This document shows positions 48,150-59,394 of a DNA stretch of 64,000 nt, piece after piece. The notes under the pieces are model-generated. The model saw nothing but the letters and a program-made list of their open reading frames with translations. It was not told the origin of the DNA and did no database searches. Each line of letters starts with the position of its first letter. The stretch's first letter is position 1. The position numbers and the translations under genes are program-made. Location of the stretch: positions 28,004,499 to 28,068,498 of the forward strand of contig NC_080704.1 of NCBI RefSeq assembly GCF_030445035.2, read 5' to 3'. The stretch comes from Dasypus novemcinctus. Lineage: Eukaryota; Chordata; Mammalia; Cingulata; Dasypodidae.

Positions 48150-48490
48150 TAAGATGCATACATTGTATCATGCACAAGGCTCTAACCATGAGGAAACAAT
48201 CACACCTAATCCAAAATGTAGGACAATCTATAAAACATCTTGCCTGGAATCTTCTAAAACATCAATGTTATGAAAGGTAAAAAGGACAGTGAAGGGGATT
48301 GAAGAGACAGAACAATTTGAGGGGAGAGAGAGAGCAAGAAGACAGAGAGAGAGAGAGAGAGAGAGAGAATAAAGCAGATGGGGCAAAATGTTAAAATTTA
48401 TGAATCTGGATCAGGGTATATGTGAGTTCTTTGTACTTGTCTTGCAATTTTTAAAAAATCTGGAATGATATAAAAATAAAAAGGTACAAA
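48150..48490 (+). mobile_element. L1M 3'UTR with GA microsatellite
   Basis: Wording ggacaatctataaaacatct, catcaatgttatgaaaggta, gcaaaatgttaaaatttatg, tgtacttgtcttgcaa resembles the L1M tails at 10440 and 33210. A (ga)n run lies at 48328-48368. Confidence 0.7.
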
Positions 48491-48494
48491 ATGA

Positions 48495-49015
48495 GTTAAA
48501 TGTATTGCTATTTCCCCCTGGATTTTGTGATGTTTGTGATATTTTTTCAGCTTTTGAAATTTTTAATTTGTTTGGCTTTCTTTTCTCATTCTAAATATTC
48601 AGTTTTGTTCTTTTGTATTTATGATTCTGTATTCATTTTCTTAAAAGCCTTCTTCCCCCAATTATGCAAGCATTGGTGCCATGCAAAATTTGGATGTCCC
48701 CATACTGGATATTTATAAGAACAACAAAAGGCAAATGGTAATACAATTATTCATTTTAATAGCTGTGAAAGTAATCCAGACTAGAATCTAGGAGATTGTG
48801 GCAAACTCAACCTCAGGGTGGTTAAAACTCAGAGGAGGCCTAGAATAGCCCAGGTGGAGAGAGGTGTGACATTTTGCAGGGTGAGTGCCACTTTGCAAGT
48901 GCTTGGGTGGAATGGTGGTGGGGGTGAAGGGGCAAAAGCCACTCTCTTCTGCCAGCACTGCTCCCCTGCTTCAAGTCGAACTACCCAGATGAGTTCATTC
49001 TTGCGGGATCAAGAC
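48495..49015. other. Intergenic, partly AT-rich
   Basis: An AT-rich stretch to about 48775, then sequence to 49015 that may be a diverged upstream part of the L1 3' region that follows. No gene is supported. Confidence 0.4.
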
Positions 49016-49019
49016 AATT

Positions 49020-49375
49020 TCAGGGAAGAAGTGGTATGATGTGGGGGCATTTTCGGGACTTGGAGTTGCCCTGAATGATGTTGCTGGGACAGATGCAGGA
49101 TGTTATATATCCTGCCATAACCCACTGAATGGACTGGGAGAGAGTGTAAACTACAATGTAAACTGTAATCCATGTGGTGCAGCAGTGCTCCAAAATGTAT
49201 TCATCAAATGCAATGAATGTGCCAGGATGATGAAAGAGGTTGTTGATGTGGGAGGAGTTGGGGTAGGGTGGGGAGTAGGGTTATATGGGAACCTCTTACA
49301 CTTTTTAATGTAACATTTTGGGCGCTCTATGATCTTTAAAAAAAAGTAATAAACTTGTTACTTATTTTTAAAAAA
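49020..49375 (+). mobile_element. Xenarthran L1 3'UTR copy
   Basis: Shares about 330 bases with 9035-9375, including gcattttcgggacttggagt, tgttatatatcctgccataa, cccactgaatggactgggag, agtgctccaaaatgtattca and tttttaatgtaacattttgg, and ends in an A-rich tail. It contains a related open frame (49041-49310). Confidence 0.75.
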
Positions 49376-49394
49376 GAAATAAAATAGGCACTCC

Positions 49395-50005
49395 GTGTAT
49401 TCTTTTTTCTTCAATTTTTTATTTTGAAATATTTCAAGTAGCAGAAAAGTTGAAATAATGTACAATATCCGTGTATCCTTCATCCTTCACCATTATTAAC
49501 TTTTGCTACATTTACTTTCTTTCTCTTTGCTAAACCATCGTCCTGTCACCCCTAAGCATCTCCTTAGAACAAGGACATTCTCCTACACAACCACATTACC
49601 CTATACATGCCTAAGCAATTTAACAATGATATAATAATATCTTACATTAAATCCCCTAATGTTCCCAAATCATATATATTTTTAATGGCTTTTTAAAATA
49701 TCTAGGATCTGATCAAGGTTCAAGTTGTTCTGTCTCTTCGATCCCCTTCACTATAACTTTTTTTGTCTTTCATAACATTGACATTTTGGAAGAGTCCAGT
49801 ACAGATGTTTGGTAAATTGTCCTACCCTTTGGATATATTTGATTGTTTCCTCATGGTGAGTTTCAGGGTTAACATTTTTGCAAGAAGATTACAGAGGTGA
49901 TGTTATTCCTTTTTCAAGTAATTCATATCAGAGTCATGTGAGGTCAGATTGCCCATTATTGGTGATGCTATTCTTGGCCGTTTGGTTAAGATCATGTATA
50001 TACCT
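49395..50005 (-). mobile_element. Old L1 (L1ME-type) 3' region, reverse
   Basis: Reverse wording: ttgaaatatttcaagtagca, ccttcatccttcaccattat, ttcataacattgacattttg, tttcctcatggtgagtttca, gcccattattggtgatgcta, ggttaagatcatgtatatac. The same text order recurs at 60300-60540. Confidence 0.7.
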
Positions 50006-50229
50006 TTAAGTGGTGGTTATTTAAAAAAAAAATCAGCGTTTGTTAACACTCTGAGAAGCAAACTATCAAGCAAAACTCCAAGCGCACAGCAGGAGGCAGT
50101 CGCTTTCCCAGGCTCGGGAAAATACAGTCCGACCACGCCCACTACTCTGCCCGCCCGCGCCTCTTTGCCCAGAAAGGCACCTCTCAGAACCAGGGAGCCT
50201 CTATTCCACGCACCGAAGTCTTTTCCCAT

Positions 50230-50532
50230 CAGCATGCGTGCGCCTGCGCAGTGAATCTCCAGCCAGCTCCTTTCTAGCGCCCGACCGCTTCTTTCTCCCG
50301 CTCTCCCGCGGCCTCCCCTCAGCTCTAGCCTTCCCTAAGGGGTCATCACAGGGTGCCAAACGCGCGCCCGCGGGAAGGCCAGGGGCGGGGCGCAGCGCGG
50401 CGGCACGTCAGTGGCCTTCCGGGCGGAAGTCCGTAGTCTCGGGAGCCGCTGATTGGCTTTCGGGCTGGCGCCTGTCTCGGCCCCCGCGCCAGTTTCGGGC
50501 TGCTTGGCGCGGAATCCAGAGACTCCGGGACC
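50230..50532 (+). promoter_or_regulatory. POLA1: POLA1 proximal promoter and 5'UTR
   Basis: No TATA box is seen. The region holds a GC box (ggggcgggg, 50382-50390), a CGTCA half-site (50405-50409), an ETS-type core (cggaagt, 50424-50430) and an inverted CCAAT box (gattgg, 50451-50456). Two E2F-like sequences follow (tttcgggc at 50493, ttggcgcgg at 50504) just before the start codon. Sp1, NF-Y and E2F sites are the usual makeup of S-phase replication gene promoters, and the human POLA1 promoter is known to be growth- and E2F-responsive. The start of transcription cannot be placed from sequence alone; it probably lies between the CCAAT box and the ATG. Confidence 0.75.
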
Positions 50533-50575
50533 ATGGCGCCGGTGCATGGCGACGACTGCGAGCCGGGGGCAAGCG
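50533..50575 (+). CDS. POLA1: POLA1 exon 1, coding part
   Basis: The coding sequence starts at the ATG at 50533 (ggaccATGG) and ends before GTGAGG at 50576, in phase 1. With this donor it reads [14 protein letters not shown] and joins exon 2 as AVSDSGSF. A second possible exon end lies 18 bases upstream, after 50557, where the next bases are GCGAGC. That GC donor would give [16 protein letters not shown], which has the same length as the human N-terminus ([16 protein letters not shown], from memory). Both choices keep the frame. The GT donor is much the better match to consensus, so I give it as the primary end. The ATG at 50546 is out of frame. Confidence 0.9.
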
Positions 50576-53500
50576 GTGAGGGACGGCCGCGCGCGCGGGA
50601 TGCCCACTTGGGAGCGTGGAGACTGCGGCAGGAGGGCGGGTGGTGGGGCTTTTGAGTGTCTTTTTAAATTTTTTCTGAGGGTGGTGCGCGCTCGAGTCGC
50701 CGCGCGAGTCTAGTAGGGAGCGGACCATCCTCATCCTGGGCGGGAGACCAACTGGTATTGGACGGGGCTTCCTTGCAGGGCCATTTGCTCCGAGCAACAT
50801 CCTGCGTGGCTTTTTGTTTGGGGGGCTGCCTCATCTCTGTCGCTGCGGGTCACCACACTCGCCTCTCTTTATTTTCATTTCTTTTGGCGAGTTGCACCCC
50901 ACGTGCTGGGCACACCTTTGAGCCTGGTGTGGGCACTGTCTTGGCTGAAAGTGTTTTCGCTACTTCCGCCGCAAGTATCCGCTTGAGAGCTAGGATTGAA
51001 CAGATGTGCGCCCCCCTTTCTAGGAACTGCCAGGGAAATTGTAATACGTTGTAACTAAACAGGAAAGAAAGCTCTAATTGCTGTCACCAGATACAAGTGC
51101 GTTTTGTCTTTTTAGGTAATGGGTTTCTGCTTTATGCATTAGCACGTTTTCTTTCAAATTCTTCTATGCAAAGTTGTTGAAGTGCATCTTAGAAATAGCG
51201 TTCACAATCTGGTCATTTAGGGTGAAGTTTCTAAAAAAAAATGCATCAGTTCAGCAGCATTTTGGATGCCTTGTGTATCACTCATTTTGTTCGTGGTGGT
51301 CTTTTATTTCCAAAAATAGAATACAAAAATGTAAATGGCTTTGGCTGATTTCTGATTTTCGAACAGTGTTCAACTAAAGTGTGACTTAACTTCAGTGAAC
51401 TTCCAACTTAAAATCAGATGCTTCGTTTTCTTAGCTCAAGCGTCACATCTCCTGTCGCTCAAATACATCGCCATTAATGGGAGCTTGCTCCCTAATCAGC
51501 TTCCTTAGCATTCACCTAGTTGCGAATCACAGATTTCAATTTGTTCTAGCCTTCCGTTTTTTAAGACAATTTATTTTGGAGAGTCGACCAGCCTGGATTA
51601 CAAATGGGATGTAGGGTGTGAGAATGTGAACGGTCTTTGTAGCCCTCTATCAGTGATTTGCCACTAAGCCTTTCTTCACCCTAAAAACTCTACATCATCC
51701 GTGAACATTAGGAAATCACTCACTGGAGGATGCTGTGCAATCTAGAGACCCCTCTTATGTCATGGTGTTGATTAAGTAGTTGCTGGGGACTTGTGACTGG
51801 AATCCGTCTTTTAGAGCAGACTGAAAAATTGTTGACTGAGACTTGCTGGCAAATGTCTGCTTTTGGGGCAGATGGTGGTACTTTAGATGGTAATTTTGAA
51901 CCAAATAAACTTTTGTAATTGGATTTTTTCATGCTTATTCTTTTTTTGTTAACTTATCTACACAAAGCATTGGAAACATATTCCAAAAAGGAAAACCTGG
52001 GCCTTTTTTCCTTAAGTATTAGAAGGTGGAGTACCTTGACAACGACAGTGAAAAGTTGAAAGGTCTGTGAGTAGCTGCTGTTATACATAAAACTGGACCA
52101 AGGCGTGTTTAATGATCAAAAAAGCAGATATAATGGTTCATTTATTTGTTCATTCAGCAAATATTTATTATGTACCTCCGAGGCAACAGGCATTCTGCCA
52201 GGCTCTGGTGTTACAATGGTGGGTAGGCTGGATATGGTTTCTGTCTTTAGGGAGTTGAGATGGTAAATATCTATTTCCAGTGCTATATTGCGACTTCCCT
52301 GAGAAAACTGTTTTTGCTTTATTTTTGCTTTCTAGAAGCTATACCATGGTCCTGCTAGGGATGAGTGTGTGTGGGTGGTATGTCACTTCCTGCATCTCTA
52401 TACACACACAGACATTAAATGAGCTCCTCTCATATTGCTGAGTACAAAGTAAGACAAGCATCTCGTTTAATCCTTACCAATGTTATGAAGCAGACATGAT
52501 TATCCCCATTTCACAGATGAAGGCACTGAGGCTCTGCATTAGTCAGAATCCTTAGTTGTAAGCTCTAGGAATCAATTCTAAATGATTTAAATAGAAAAGA
52601 ACTTGATTAGAAGGATATTGTGTTTTTCACAGAAACTCCAGGAGGACTGGAGAACCAGTCTGGGGGTTGCTTAGCCAGGAACAGTGCTTAAAATTGTGCT
52701 TCAGGACTGGTCCAGTGAGGAGGTAATTGTTGACATGGCTAACTACTTGATGCTGTACCGTGTACCTTACAACATTGCAACCAGGTTCAGATGCTGGGCA
52801 GCTTAAAAACAAAACAAACCAAGACCATTGTCTACTTGCAGGCTCAGGTTAACCAGTGGTCTAATGTCACCATGGCAGAGCTGGAATGTGTACTGCTTCT
52901 CTAGATCTCCTGGTTCTCCCACTCACTGTACATACACTCTCACGTTGAGCCTATGTGAAGATGTTAACGCTGGCTTTCTCTGGGTTTCTGAATACACGTT
53001 GCATTTGTATCCCTCTGTAATTTAGCTCCTGCCTTTTCCTCTGCTTGTGCCACTTTTCACCCGGTTCTCTGATGGAAACCTCCCTGTGAAGCCTTCCCTG
53101 ATTTTTCAGACAGAATTTAATGGCTCTCTTCTCTACATTTTCTCAGTACTGTGTTCTCATATGGCATCATGTTTATATTGTAGTGGTAGCCTCAGGTCTT
53201 TTTGCTCTACTTCTAAGTCCCTTGGGGACAGGCAACTAATTCTACTTTATTTGTAACTCTACCCCAAATCCTGTAGAGTGGAAGGAACAATGTTGTCTGT
53301 GGAAAAAGTCAATTTGAAGACCTACAGATTTTGTCAGATATACTAAAGGAGTCAAGGGATTCTTGAAGGGAGCACACTGAGGCCAACTTTTCAACAGTGG
53401 CCTTGTTCAGTTATCTCTGAAACCTTTTCATGTAGGTCTGCTCACGATTTTGTGAAATTGTTTGAGTGACACCCAAGATTTTGTGGCTGTCATCATCAGG

Positions 53501-56500
53501 TATCTGCATTCCTTAATTTTTACTTAATGCCTTTCTGAAAATGGTTTTAAAAGTTAAATGTGAAAGTCAAACAATAGACTGAGATGTTATGAAGAGTGAT
53601 TCCATTCCCAGAAAGCTAGAAAAAATAAGCTGTCTAATTATGTTTCATCGTTAAGATACAGTTTTCAACAATTTATTGCCAGCATTTGATACATGTTCTT
53701 TTATTATTATTTATCATTATTTTTTGTCTTTATTTTTTTAATGTTACATTAAAAAAATGAGGTCCCCATATACACCCCACTCTTTCCCCCATAACAACAT
53801 CTTCATGTTGTTCTGAGCATTCCAGAGGGTTAGCACTTTTAGGATGCCTCTTCTCAGTACATCTCCTCTTCTGTGCCTACTCCTTTTTATAAATTAATCA
53901 GCACCGAATACAGTAAAATACTTGGCTTCACAGACATAGATGACAGTCGTGCTGAGTCTAAACTCATGGCCGACAGGCAGCACTATCGAGCTTGACTTGG
54001 TTATTCATCAGCTGATATGTGAAAGTCTTAATTCTGCATATGCCATCTTTTCAGTATGTATGTGTGGTGGTCGGTTTATAATGCCCCCAAAGCATCAATA
54101 GTTCAAAAGCTGGATGAGTGAACACTGAGGCCCTCTTGCATTTTAGTTACTTTTGACCAAAGCACCTTTTAATCTTTGTCATTTTTCACTATCATCCTAT
54201 AACGTCATAACCAACTGAGTGAGGCCTTGAAACCAGTGATAAAATCAAGGATCTCCTCAGAGCCATCTTTGTTAAATTGCCCCAGTTCTCAGTCTACCCC
54301 TCCTTTGAAATTCTAGGTGCTTTATCTGTACCTCTGTTAGGGCATGTATTCTAAATATTGTTTTAGAGTCAGTTGCTACTTACTTCCCATGCTAGATTGT
54401 AAATTCTGTGAGCACAAGAACCATATCTTTCTGATCTTTGTGGCTGTCACAATGCCTAGTACTTTACAAAAATCAGATGCATCTTAAAGCCTTTTTTGCA
54501 TGCTGATTAATAGAATACAAAATGAGTTGTCCTTTTTTTGGTAACTGACTAGATGGCTGGTGGCCTGTCATTTCTAATGATGAGGTTATTTGAAGGCTGA
54601 TTTCCCTTTTCTAGTTTCTCCTCTGGACATGAGTTGAATTTGGAATTTTCTCCTTTTTTGGAGGAAAAGCTAACACTTGTGTCAGTTGTTTTAACGGGAT
54701 CCCAGAGAAAATATCTGTAGAGTCACAGGAGCTTTGTGAATTATTAACATCATAAAAAGTATCCGTTTGTATAATATTAAAATTGTGTATTAGTATTGGC
54801 TAGAAATGTTCTTTATTTTGAAGAAAGATGGCTGACGATTTCTAACATCTCATGTAAATTTGGCTTTTTTTTCAGCTGTGTCAGATTCTGGGAGTTTTGT
54901 AGCTTCTAGATCCCGAAGAGAAAAAAAATCAAAGAAAGGACGTCAAGAAGCGCTAGAAAGACTAAAAAAGGCTAAAGCTGGTGAAAAGTATAAATATGAA
55001 GTAAGTAACCACTTTTCTGGGTTTTTTTCCCCCTAATTCATAGCCTGCCGGTAGTCTTATGATACCTTTTGTAACTTAACTGATTAGAAATATTTACATA
55101 TTTCAAGCTTGCTAGAATAGTAATTTCTTAATCTTGAACAAGCATGGGCTTGAGGTAGATTTACAAATTACAGAGAATACTTGTCCCTTAAGGTTCCTGT
55201 AAGGCACTTTTTTACAGATGATCTTAAAATTCCCACATGACAGTAGCTATATATTTTTTTTCTTAATGAACACATTGCATCTTTGGTAAGTCCCATGACT
55301 TTGTTGGGGAACCTAGAGGTGCTTTTACTTTACTTTTAAAGTATTGAACAGTCTAGCTAATCACTGCTTCTTGGAGAAAATTGTTCTCCCTAATCTCATT
55401 TGCAAGGAGAGTGCCAGTGGGAACATGGACCTCACTTCTGCTGCTGTCCCACAGATAAGGTTGAACATAAGCCTGCTTTGGCCATTTTCCTTTACCTGCT
55501 ATGTATGGCCTGCAGGTAGAGAGAACTGAGTGGCTACCATCTGCACATCATGGTCTAGTTTCCCTTTCAGCATGCTCCAGTTTCCCTTTCAGCATGCTCC
55601 TGGTATCGTAACCACCTCTGGGAACTAACGTGATTAGTAGTAGGAAATAATAACAACAATTAATATGCTGTTTTAGCAAACACATGGTTCTAAGTGTTTT
55701 TACAAATATGTTAATTCTTTTAATCCTTCCAATAACCTTATGAAGTTAGATATCATGATTAACATCATTTTGCCAGTGAGGTACCTGAGACACAGAAAGT
55801 TTAGTGAGGTCCTAGTGGTACAGCCTTTATTTGAACCCAGGCAGTCTGGCTTCAGAATGTGCTTCATCTTGGCCTATACTGTATAGTGGGCAGGTAAGCA
55901 AGGAGAAGAGGATTTTTGTCATTTGAGACCATTCATTCAAGTTAAATGAGGCAAGCTGGATCATAAAGGATTGCTAAAAGGATTATAATGAAGCATATGA
56001 ACTTTTGAAAATGTAGAAGCTTTTAAAATGAAATTCTGTGGGGCATTTCAGATGTTGGCACTGCTGATTTAATTATATGGCTCTAAGAGTTCGTGCTTAG
56101 CATGAACATCTCAATGTTTTTAGAGATGGAGTCAAAATGATTTTAACAATAATTTTCTGATTTTTATTTTTCATAGTACATAGGTGAATTACTTACATAA
56201 GAGACAAAGTATGCCTAACAGACTTCAACCAACAAAAATAATCTTGCCAGTCCCCCTGCCTCAAAAAGAAAATTGGTCAGTATAATAATAGTTGGCACTA
56301 GTTTGTGTCTGTGTTGTCAAAAACTTAATTTGTTGGGGCGGATAGTCTCTATTACCAAATGGTGAAAAGCCCAAATCAGTATTTGCTAGTGATCCCTATT
56401 GAGTAGATTAAAAAGAAGGTGAAAACTAAACTTGATCTTGTAGTTATTATAAACCTTGTAGATGTAGCAGAAATCTGGTCAACTATGCCCACAGGCTCTC

Positions 56501-58600
56501 AAAGAGCAGTGCCCAAGTTCTCGCATTGATCAATGTGGTGGGGTGAGTTGCCGCCCCCTACACCCCGTGCCCATTCAAAAAAAGCTGAATTTGTATCCCT
56601 CCAAACTATCAAGAGAAGGGAGAATTTTTAATTAGGTATCTATGAGATCTTGCTAACCAGCCCAACAAATGCTCATCTAGTCAGTCAGGAGACCCTCTCC
56701 ATGGGCAACTTCAGCAGCTGTGTATCTTCCATTTGTTGCTTTAACTGTGCTAGGTGGCCTGCTGTATTCATGATGCTCTGACCCTCTGACAGTCCGGCAG
56801 CCCATGCAGTTGAAGGACTTGCCACTCTGGACTTGTGCTTCAGATATCGCAGCATTTAAGTCTCTGTGCAGTTTCAAAGACCTGCAAGTGGTGGGGTATC
56901 AGGCAAAAACCATTTCTAGTTTGCCTGTAGATTATGTAGTACGTTTGTTTTGCTCATTTTTGGAGGGAGATGGACCAGGGAGGTTTTCCTTTTGCATTAA
57001 TTTGGTTGGTTGGACTATTATTAAAATTATCATGTATTTGCAGAGCATACACTAGGTAGTAGAGAGGGAGGTGACATGCCTTACAAATTTGCTAGGAGAA
57101 ACCAGTCGAAAAATTACAAGTGAATAATCCCCAAAGCAGCTAATGAAGAATTGGCTATAATTCAGTTTGTTTTTTATGAAGTAGATGAGTAATTGATGGT
57201 GTGACAAGTGTATTATGCTAATGGAATCATTTAATATCTTATGTTAACACCCACCTAAAAGGAATACTAAGTTAATTGATGTCTATTTAAGGAAAACCCT
57301 GTAGTGGTGTTGAATGTCAGAACTCATGATTTGGTTGCAGCTACTCCTTCAGGCTGCCATTCCAGTTTCAATTTGACATTTTTTTTTCATCAGAATTGTT
57401 TAACACTTTCACTCCATTTGAAGCTTTTTCTCAAACTTGTATGATGGCAGGTTGAGGACTTCACAAGTGTTTTTGAAGAAGTTGATGAAGAACAGTATTC
57501 TAAGCTGGTTCAGGCACGCCAGGATGATGACTGGATTGTGGATGACGGTATGTGGGAGGGAATTGCCTGCCAGGCACTGTGCCAGTTGCTTTTTGTAGAT
57601 TCTCTTGCTGTGGGGTTGGTGCTTTGCATGGGCAGAAGTGAGGCACTGTTAAGGTGATACCTTTGGTTTGGATTTTCCTTAATGTATTTGAGGGTGAGGA
57701 AGCAGAACAATAGAAAGTTTCTTCGAGGATATTTTGGAGAATCCAGGCACATATCTTAGGATGTAGTATAAATCCTCCAGGAAATAGCTATGTGGGAGTC
57801 AGAAGGAGCCTTGTGCCTGTGGTGCCGATACATAGCATTTGGAATTAAGGGACCCTGGTTTCATCTTTTCCACTTTCTAGCTATATGACCTTGGGCAAGT
57901 CATTTAATCTCTCTGAGCCTCAGATTTTTCAACTGTAATGTAGGGATTAGAAAAATACCTATCTCACAGAGTTGTGAGGATTCATGAGGCTATAGGTGTG
58001 GAAAGTGATTTGAACAATGGAAAACACTCTGCAAAGGCTGGTCATAATATTCTTATGCCCCTGGTGGAAAGCTCGTTGGTTGCTGCTTGTGGGGTCTGAA
58101 CACACTGAGGAGATGTGCATGGTGCCCCTGACTGTATTTGTTTCTAATTCTATAATTGGACTCCGCTCTCCTGTCATTTTCCCTTTGTATGATAGGGGTG
58201 TCTTTCTGTGCTTGTGGTGATCTTGATTCTTTTACTTTTTATTCTTCTACAGTAGAGTAAAACTGCTGTAAAGTATCCAATTATGGCAAACTTTGATCCT
58301 GTGGGCCAAATCATTTCCTTAGCTCACCTAGTTAGGTATAGTATATATCCTTTGGTTTTAACTCAGACAACCTGTGCTTTGTGGATGCTGTTTTTTTGTC
58401 TGATACCTGTTTAACACTGTTCTGTTGTATAACAGTTTTGCTTTTTTTTCTGGTCATGGCTAAAATACCATTGGCCGCTTTTAGAAACTCGATCCCAATA
58501 TTAAACTTTGTTCCTGCAGATGGTATCGGCTATGTGGAGGATGGCCGAGAGATTTTTGACGATGACCTTGAGGACGATGCCCTTGATTCCTGCGTGAAAG
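50533..58600 (+). CDS. POLA1: POLA1, DNA polymerase alpha catalytic subunit (5' part, exons 1-4)
   Basis: The catalytic p180 subunit of the polymerase alpha-primase complex extends RNA primers with a short DNA stretch at replication origins and on Okazaki fragments in the nucleus. Joined exons are 50533-50575, 54876-55000, 57451-57547 and 58520-58600. They encode about 115 residues (109 if the upstream donor is used) of the conserved p180 N-terminal region: a Ser-rich start, a Lys/Arg-rich stretch ([18 protein letters not shown]), then acidic segments ([39 protein letters not shown]). The order and length match the human protein as I remember it. Exonuclease, polymerase and zinc-binding parts lie to the right of the window. 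Frames are open across every junction and all acceptors are AG. The first ATG has a strong context (A at -3, G at +4). The exons are embedded in repeat-rich introns, so this is the real gene and not a processed copy. Confidence 0.97.
52140..52540 (-). mobile_element. Ancient repeat plus MIR in intron 1
   Basis: At 52140-52260 an old relic reads cattcagcaaatatttatta, then ccaggctctggtgttacaat. At 52430-52540 a reverse MIR reads ccccatttcacagatgaagg. Confidence 0.6.
53040..53290 (+). mobile_element. L2 LINE 3' part
   Basis: L2 wording: gatggaaacctccctgtgaa, gccttccctgatttttcaga, ttctctacattttctcagta, agtcccttggggacaggcaa. Confidence 0.7.
53700..53830 (-). mobile_element. Xenarthran L1 3' terminus, reverse
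   Basis: T-rich start, then tttttaatgttacattaaaa and atgaggtccccatatacacc. The reverse complement matches the ends of the copies at 9290 and 49290 (gtatatgggaacctc... tttaatgtaacat). Confidence 0.65.
54876..55000 (+). CDS. POLA1: POLA1 exon 2
   Basis: A T-rich tract ending in ttcag at 54875 precedes the exon, and GTAAGT follows at 55001, a near-perfect donor. The 125 bases take phase 1 from exon 1 and end in phase 0. They encode the start of the conserved p180 N-terminal domain: [16 protein letters not shown], then [18 protein letters not shown], then GEKYKYE. This basic, Lys/Arg-rich stretch is predicted to be helical. It is almost unchanged from the human protein as I recall it, apart from Ala and Ser substitutions near VASRSRR. 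No stop or indel is present. Confidence 0.97.
55559..55600. repeat. 22-base tandem duplication in intron 2
   Basis: Two adjacent copies of tttccctttcagcatgctcc with a 2-base spacer difference. A recent, local duplication. Confidence 0.85.
55660..55870 (-). mobile_element. MIR SINE, reverse
   Basis: Reverse MIR: taattcttttaatccttcca, ataaccttatgaagttagat, gtacctgagacacagaaag, ttgaacccaggcagtctggc. Confidence 0.75.
57451..57547 (+). CDS. POLA1: POLA1 exon 3
   Basis: The acceptor is gatggcag at 57450 and the donor GTATGT at 57548. The 97 bases run from phase 0 to phase 1 and encode [18 protein letters not shown], then [14 protein letters not shown]. This is the acidic part of the p180 N-terminal domain. 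Ser and Phe replace Gly and Tyr in the VEDFTGVYEE segment remembered from human; the [19 protein letters not shown] segment is unchanged. The final G combines with exon 4 to rebuild the third Asp of the DDDGIGY motif. Confidence 0.97.
57548..58519 (+). other. POLA1: POLA1 intron 3
   Basis: A 972-base intron, unique except for a MIR at 57830-57990. Confidence 0.85.
57830..57990 (+). mobile_element. MIR SINE
   Basis: Sense MIR: ttctagctatatgaccttgg, gcaagtcatttaatctctct, gagcctcagatttttcaact, ctcacagagttgtgaggatt. Confidence 0.85.
58520..58600 (+). CDS. POLA1: POLA1 exon 4
   Basis: The acceptor is ttcctgcag at 58519 and the donor GTACCT at 58601, which is a weaker match at positions +4 to +6. 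The 81 bases run from phase 1 to phase 1 and encode [20 protein letters not shown], then ALDSCVK. The end of the exon reads DSCVK, where human has DADEK as I recall. This replaces acidic residues by Cys and Val, the least conserved spot in the visible protein. Exon 5 should begin with a Lys/Asp-rich segment; I could not find it before 64000, so intron 4 is at least 5.4 kb. Confidence 0.96.
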
Positions 58601-59162
58601 GTACCTAGCATTTTGTTTTCAAGAGAGTGCTGTTTGGAGATTTAAAGAATTGTTTAAAATTTGAGATGATTTGGTACTCTGATTACAGTTTCCCTTTGAG
58701 GGAAAGAAGGACCTATCACCATTGTTTTTAAGTATAGAATATGTTCTAATGTTGAGGGAAGTGAGTAATGTAGAAAATTAGACATAAAAGCAAAAACAAC
58801 ACCAGGAAATGAAGTTTCACGTCTCTGTTATTCAGAGTTTGGTCTTTTATTTATTTTGAAATTTTCAGCCTTATGGTCATTTTTAGATTTGCTGATTTTG
58901 AGAGGACTGCAACAATAGGTATTGTCTTATAAATTTCTAATGAAGTGATATACTTAGAATTTTTGCTTTTTGATAATTGTACAGGATAAGGTTTAAAACT
59001 AGAGTAGTCAAATTGCTTTGTTTACCTGAAATTTAAAATGATTTGAATGAACTTGTCAGGTCTTAGCTACTCAGTCATTGGCAAAAACAGTTTTTGAGTA
59101 AACAAGCTTGATTTCCTTCTGGTAAAATGAAAGGGGAAAATTCTCTTCAGTGTATATATATA

Positions 59163-59363
59163 TTCTCTCCCCACACTCCCCCTAGAAGGTTCACTCATCT
59201 GTTTGTTTGTTGTTGTGCTTGTTATCTGCTCTTTGTTTTTGTTTGATGTCTGCTTATTGTCCGCTCATTGTTTGTTTGTTGTCTTTAGGAGGCACCAGGA
59301 ACCGAACCTGGGACCTCCCATATAGAGGCAGATGGTCAGCTGCTTTAGCCATATCCTTTCCCA
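59163..59363 (-). mobile_element. DAS-SINE monomer, reverse
   Basis: Minus strand: gggaaaggatatggctaaag head, then aggtcccaggttcggttcct B box, cctcctaaag and an A/C-rich tail. It lies in POLA1 intron 4, antisense to the gene. Confidence 0.8.
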
Positions 59364-59394
59364 GTGTTTATTTTCTTAGTTAATTATAATTAGT

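Larger units (their letters stand above)
50090..50720. other. CpG island over POLA1 promoter and exon 1
   Basis: CpG dinucleotides are dense here (runs such as aacgcgcgcccgcggg and gccgcgcgcgcggg) and scarce everywhere else in the window. The island begins just right of a reverse L1 remnant and fades in early intron 1. No other CpG island is present, which argues against a second housekeeping promoter, such as one for PCYT1B, inside this window. Confidence 0.85.
50576..54875 (+). other. POLA1: POLA1 intron 1
   Basis: This 4.3-kb intron is mostly unique sequence. I see an ancient repeat stretch at 52140-52260, a MIR at about 52430-52540, an L2 tail at 53040-53290 and a short reverse xenarthran L1 end at 53700-53830. 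Nothing else is recognised. Confidence 0.8.
55001..57450 (+). other. POLA1: POLA1 intron 2
   Basis: The 2.45-kb intron contains a MIR at 55660-55870 and a 22-base tandem duplication at 55559-55600 (unit tttccctttcagcatgctcc). The rest is unrecognised. Confidence 0.8.

Noticed and set aside
1..50000. PCYT1B exons expected upstream of POLA1 on the minus strand
   Set aside because: I looked for the cytidylyltransferase N-terminal and catalytic words on the minus strand and recognised none. The gene's 5' end is probably to the left of the window, or a short 5' exon escaped me.
50546..50613. Second ATG 13 bases after the POLA1 start
   Set aside because: It is out of frame with POLA1 and in a weaker position than the first ATG.
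56677..56877. Reverse open frame of 66 codons in POLA1 intron 2
   Set aside because: No recognisable protein, no start context, and intronic position; a chance frame.
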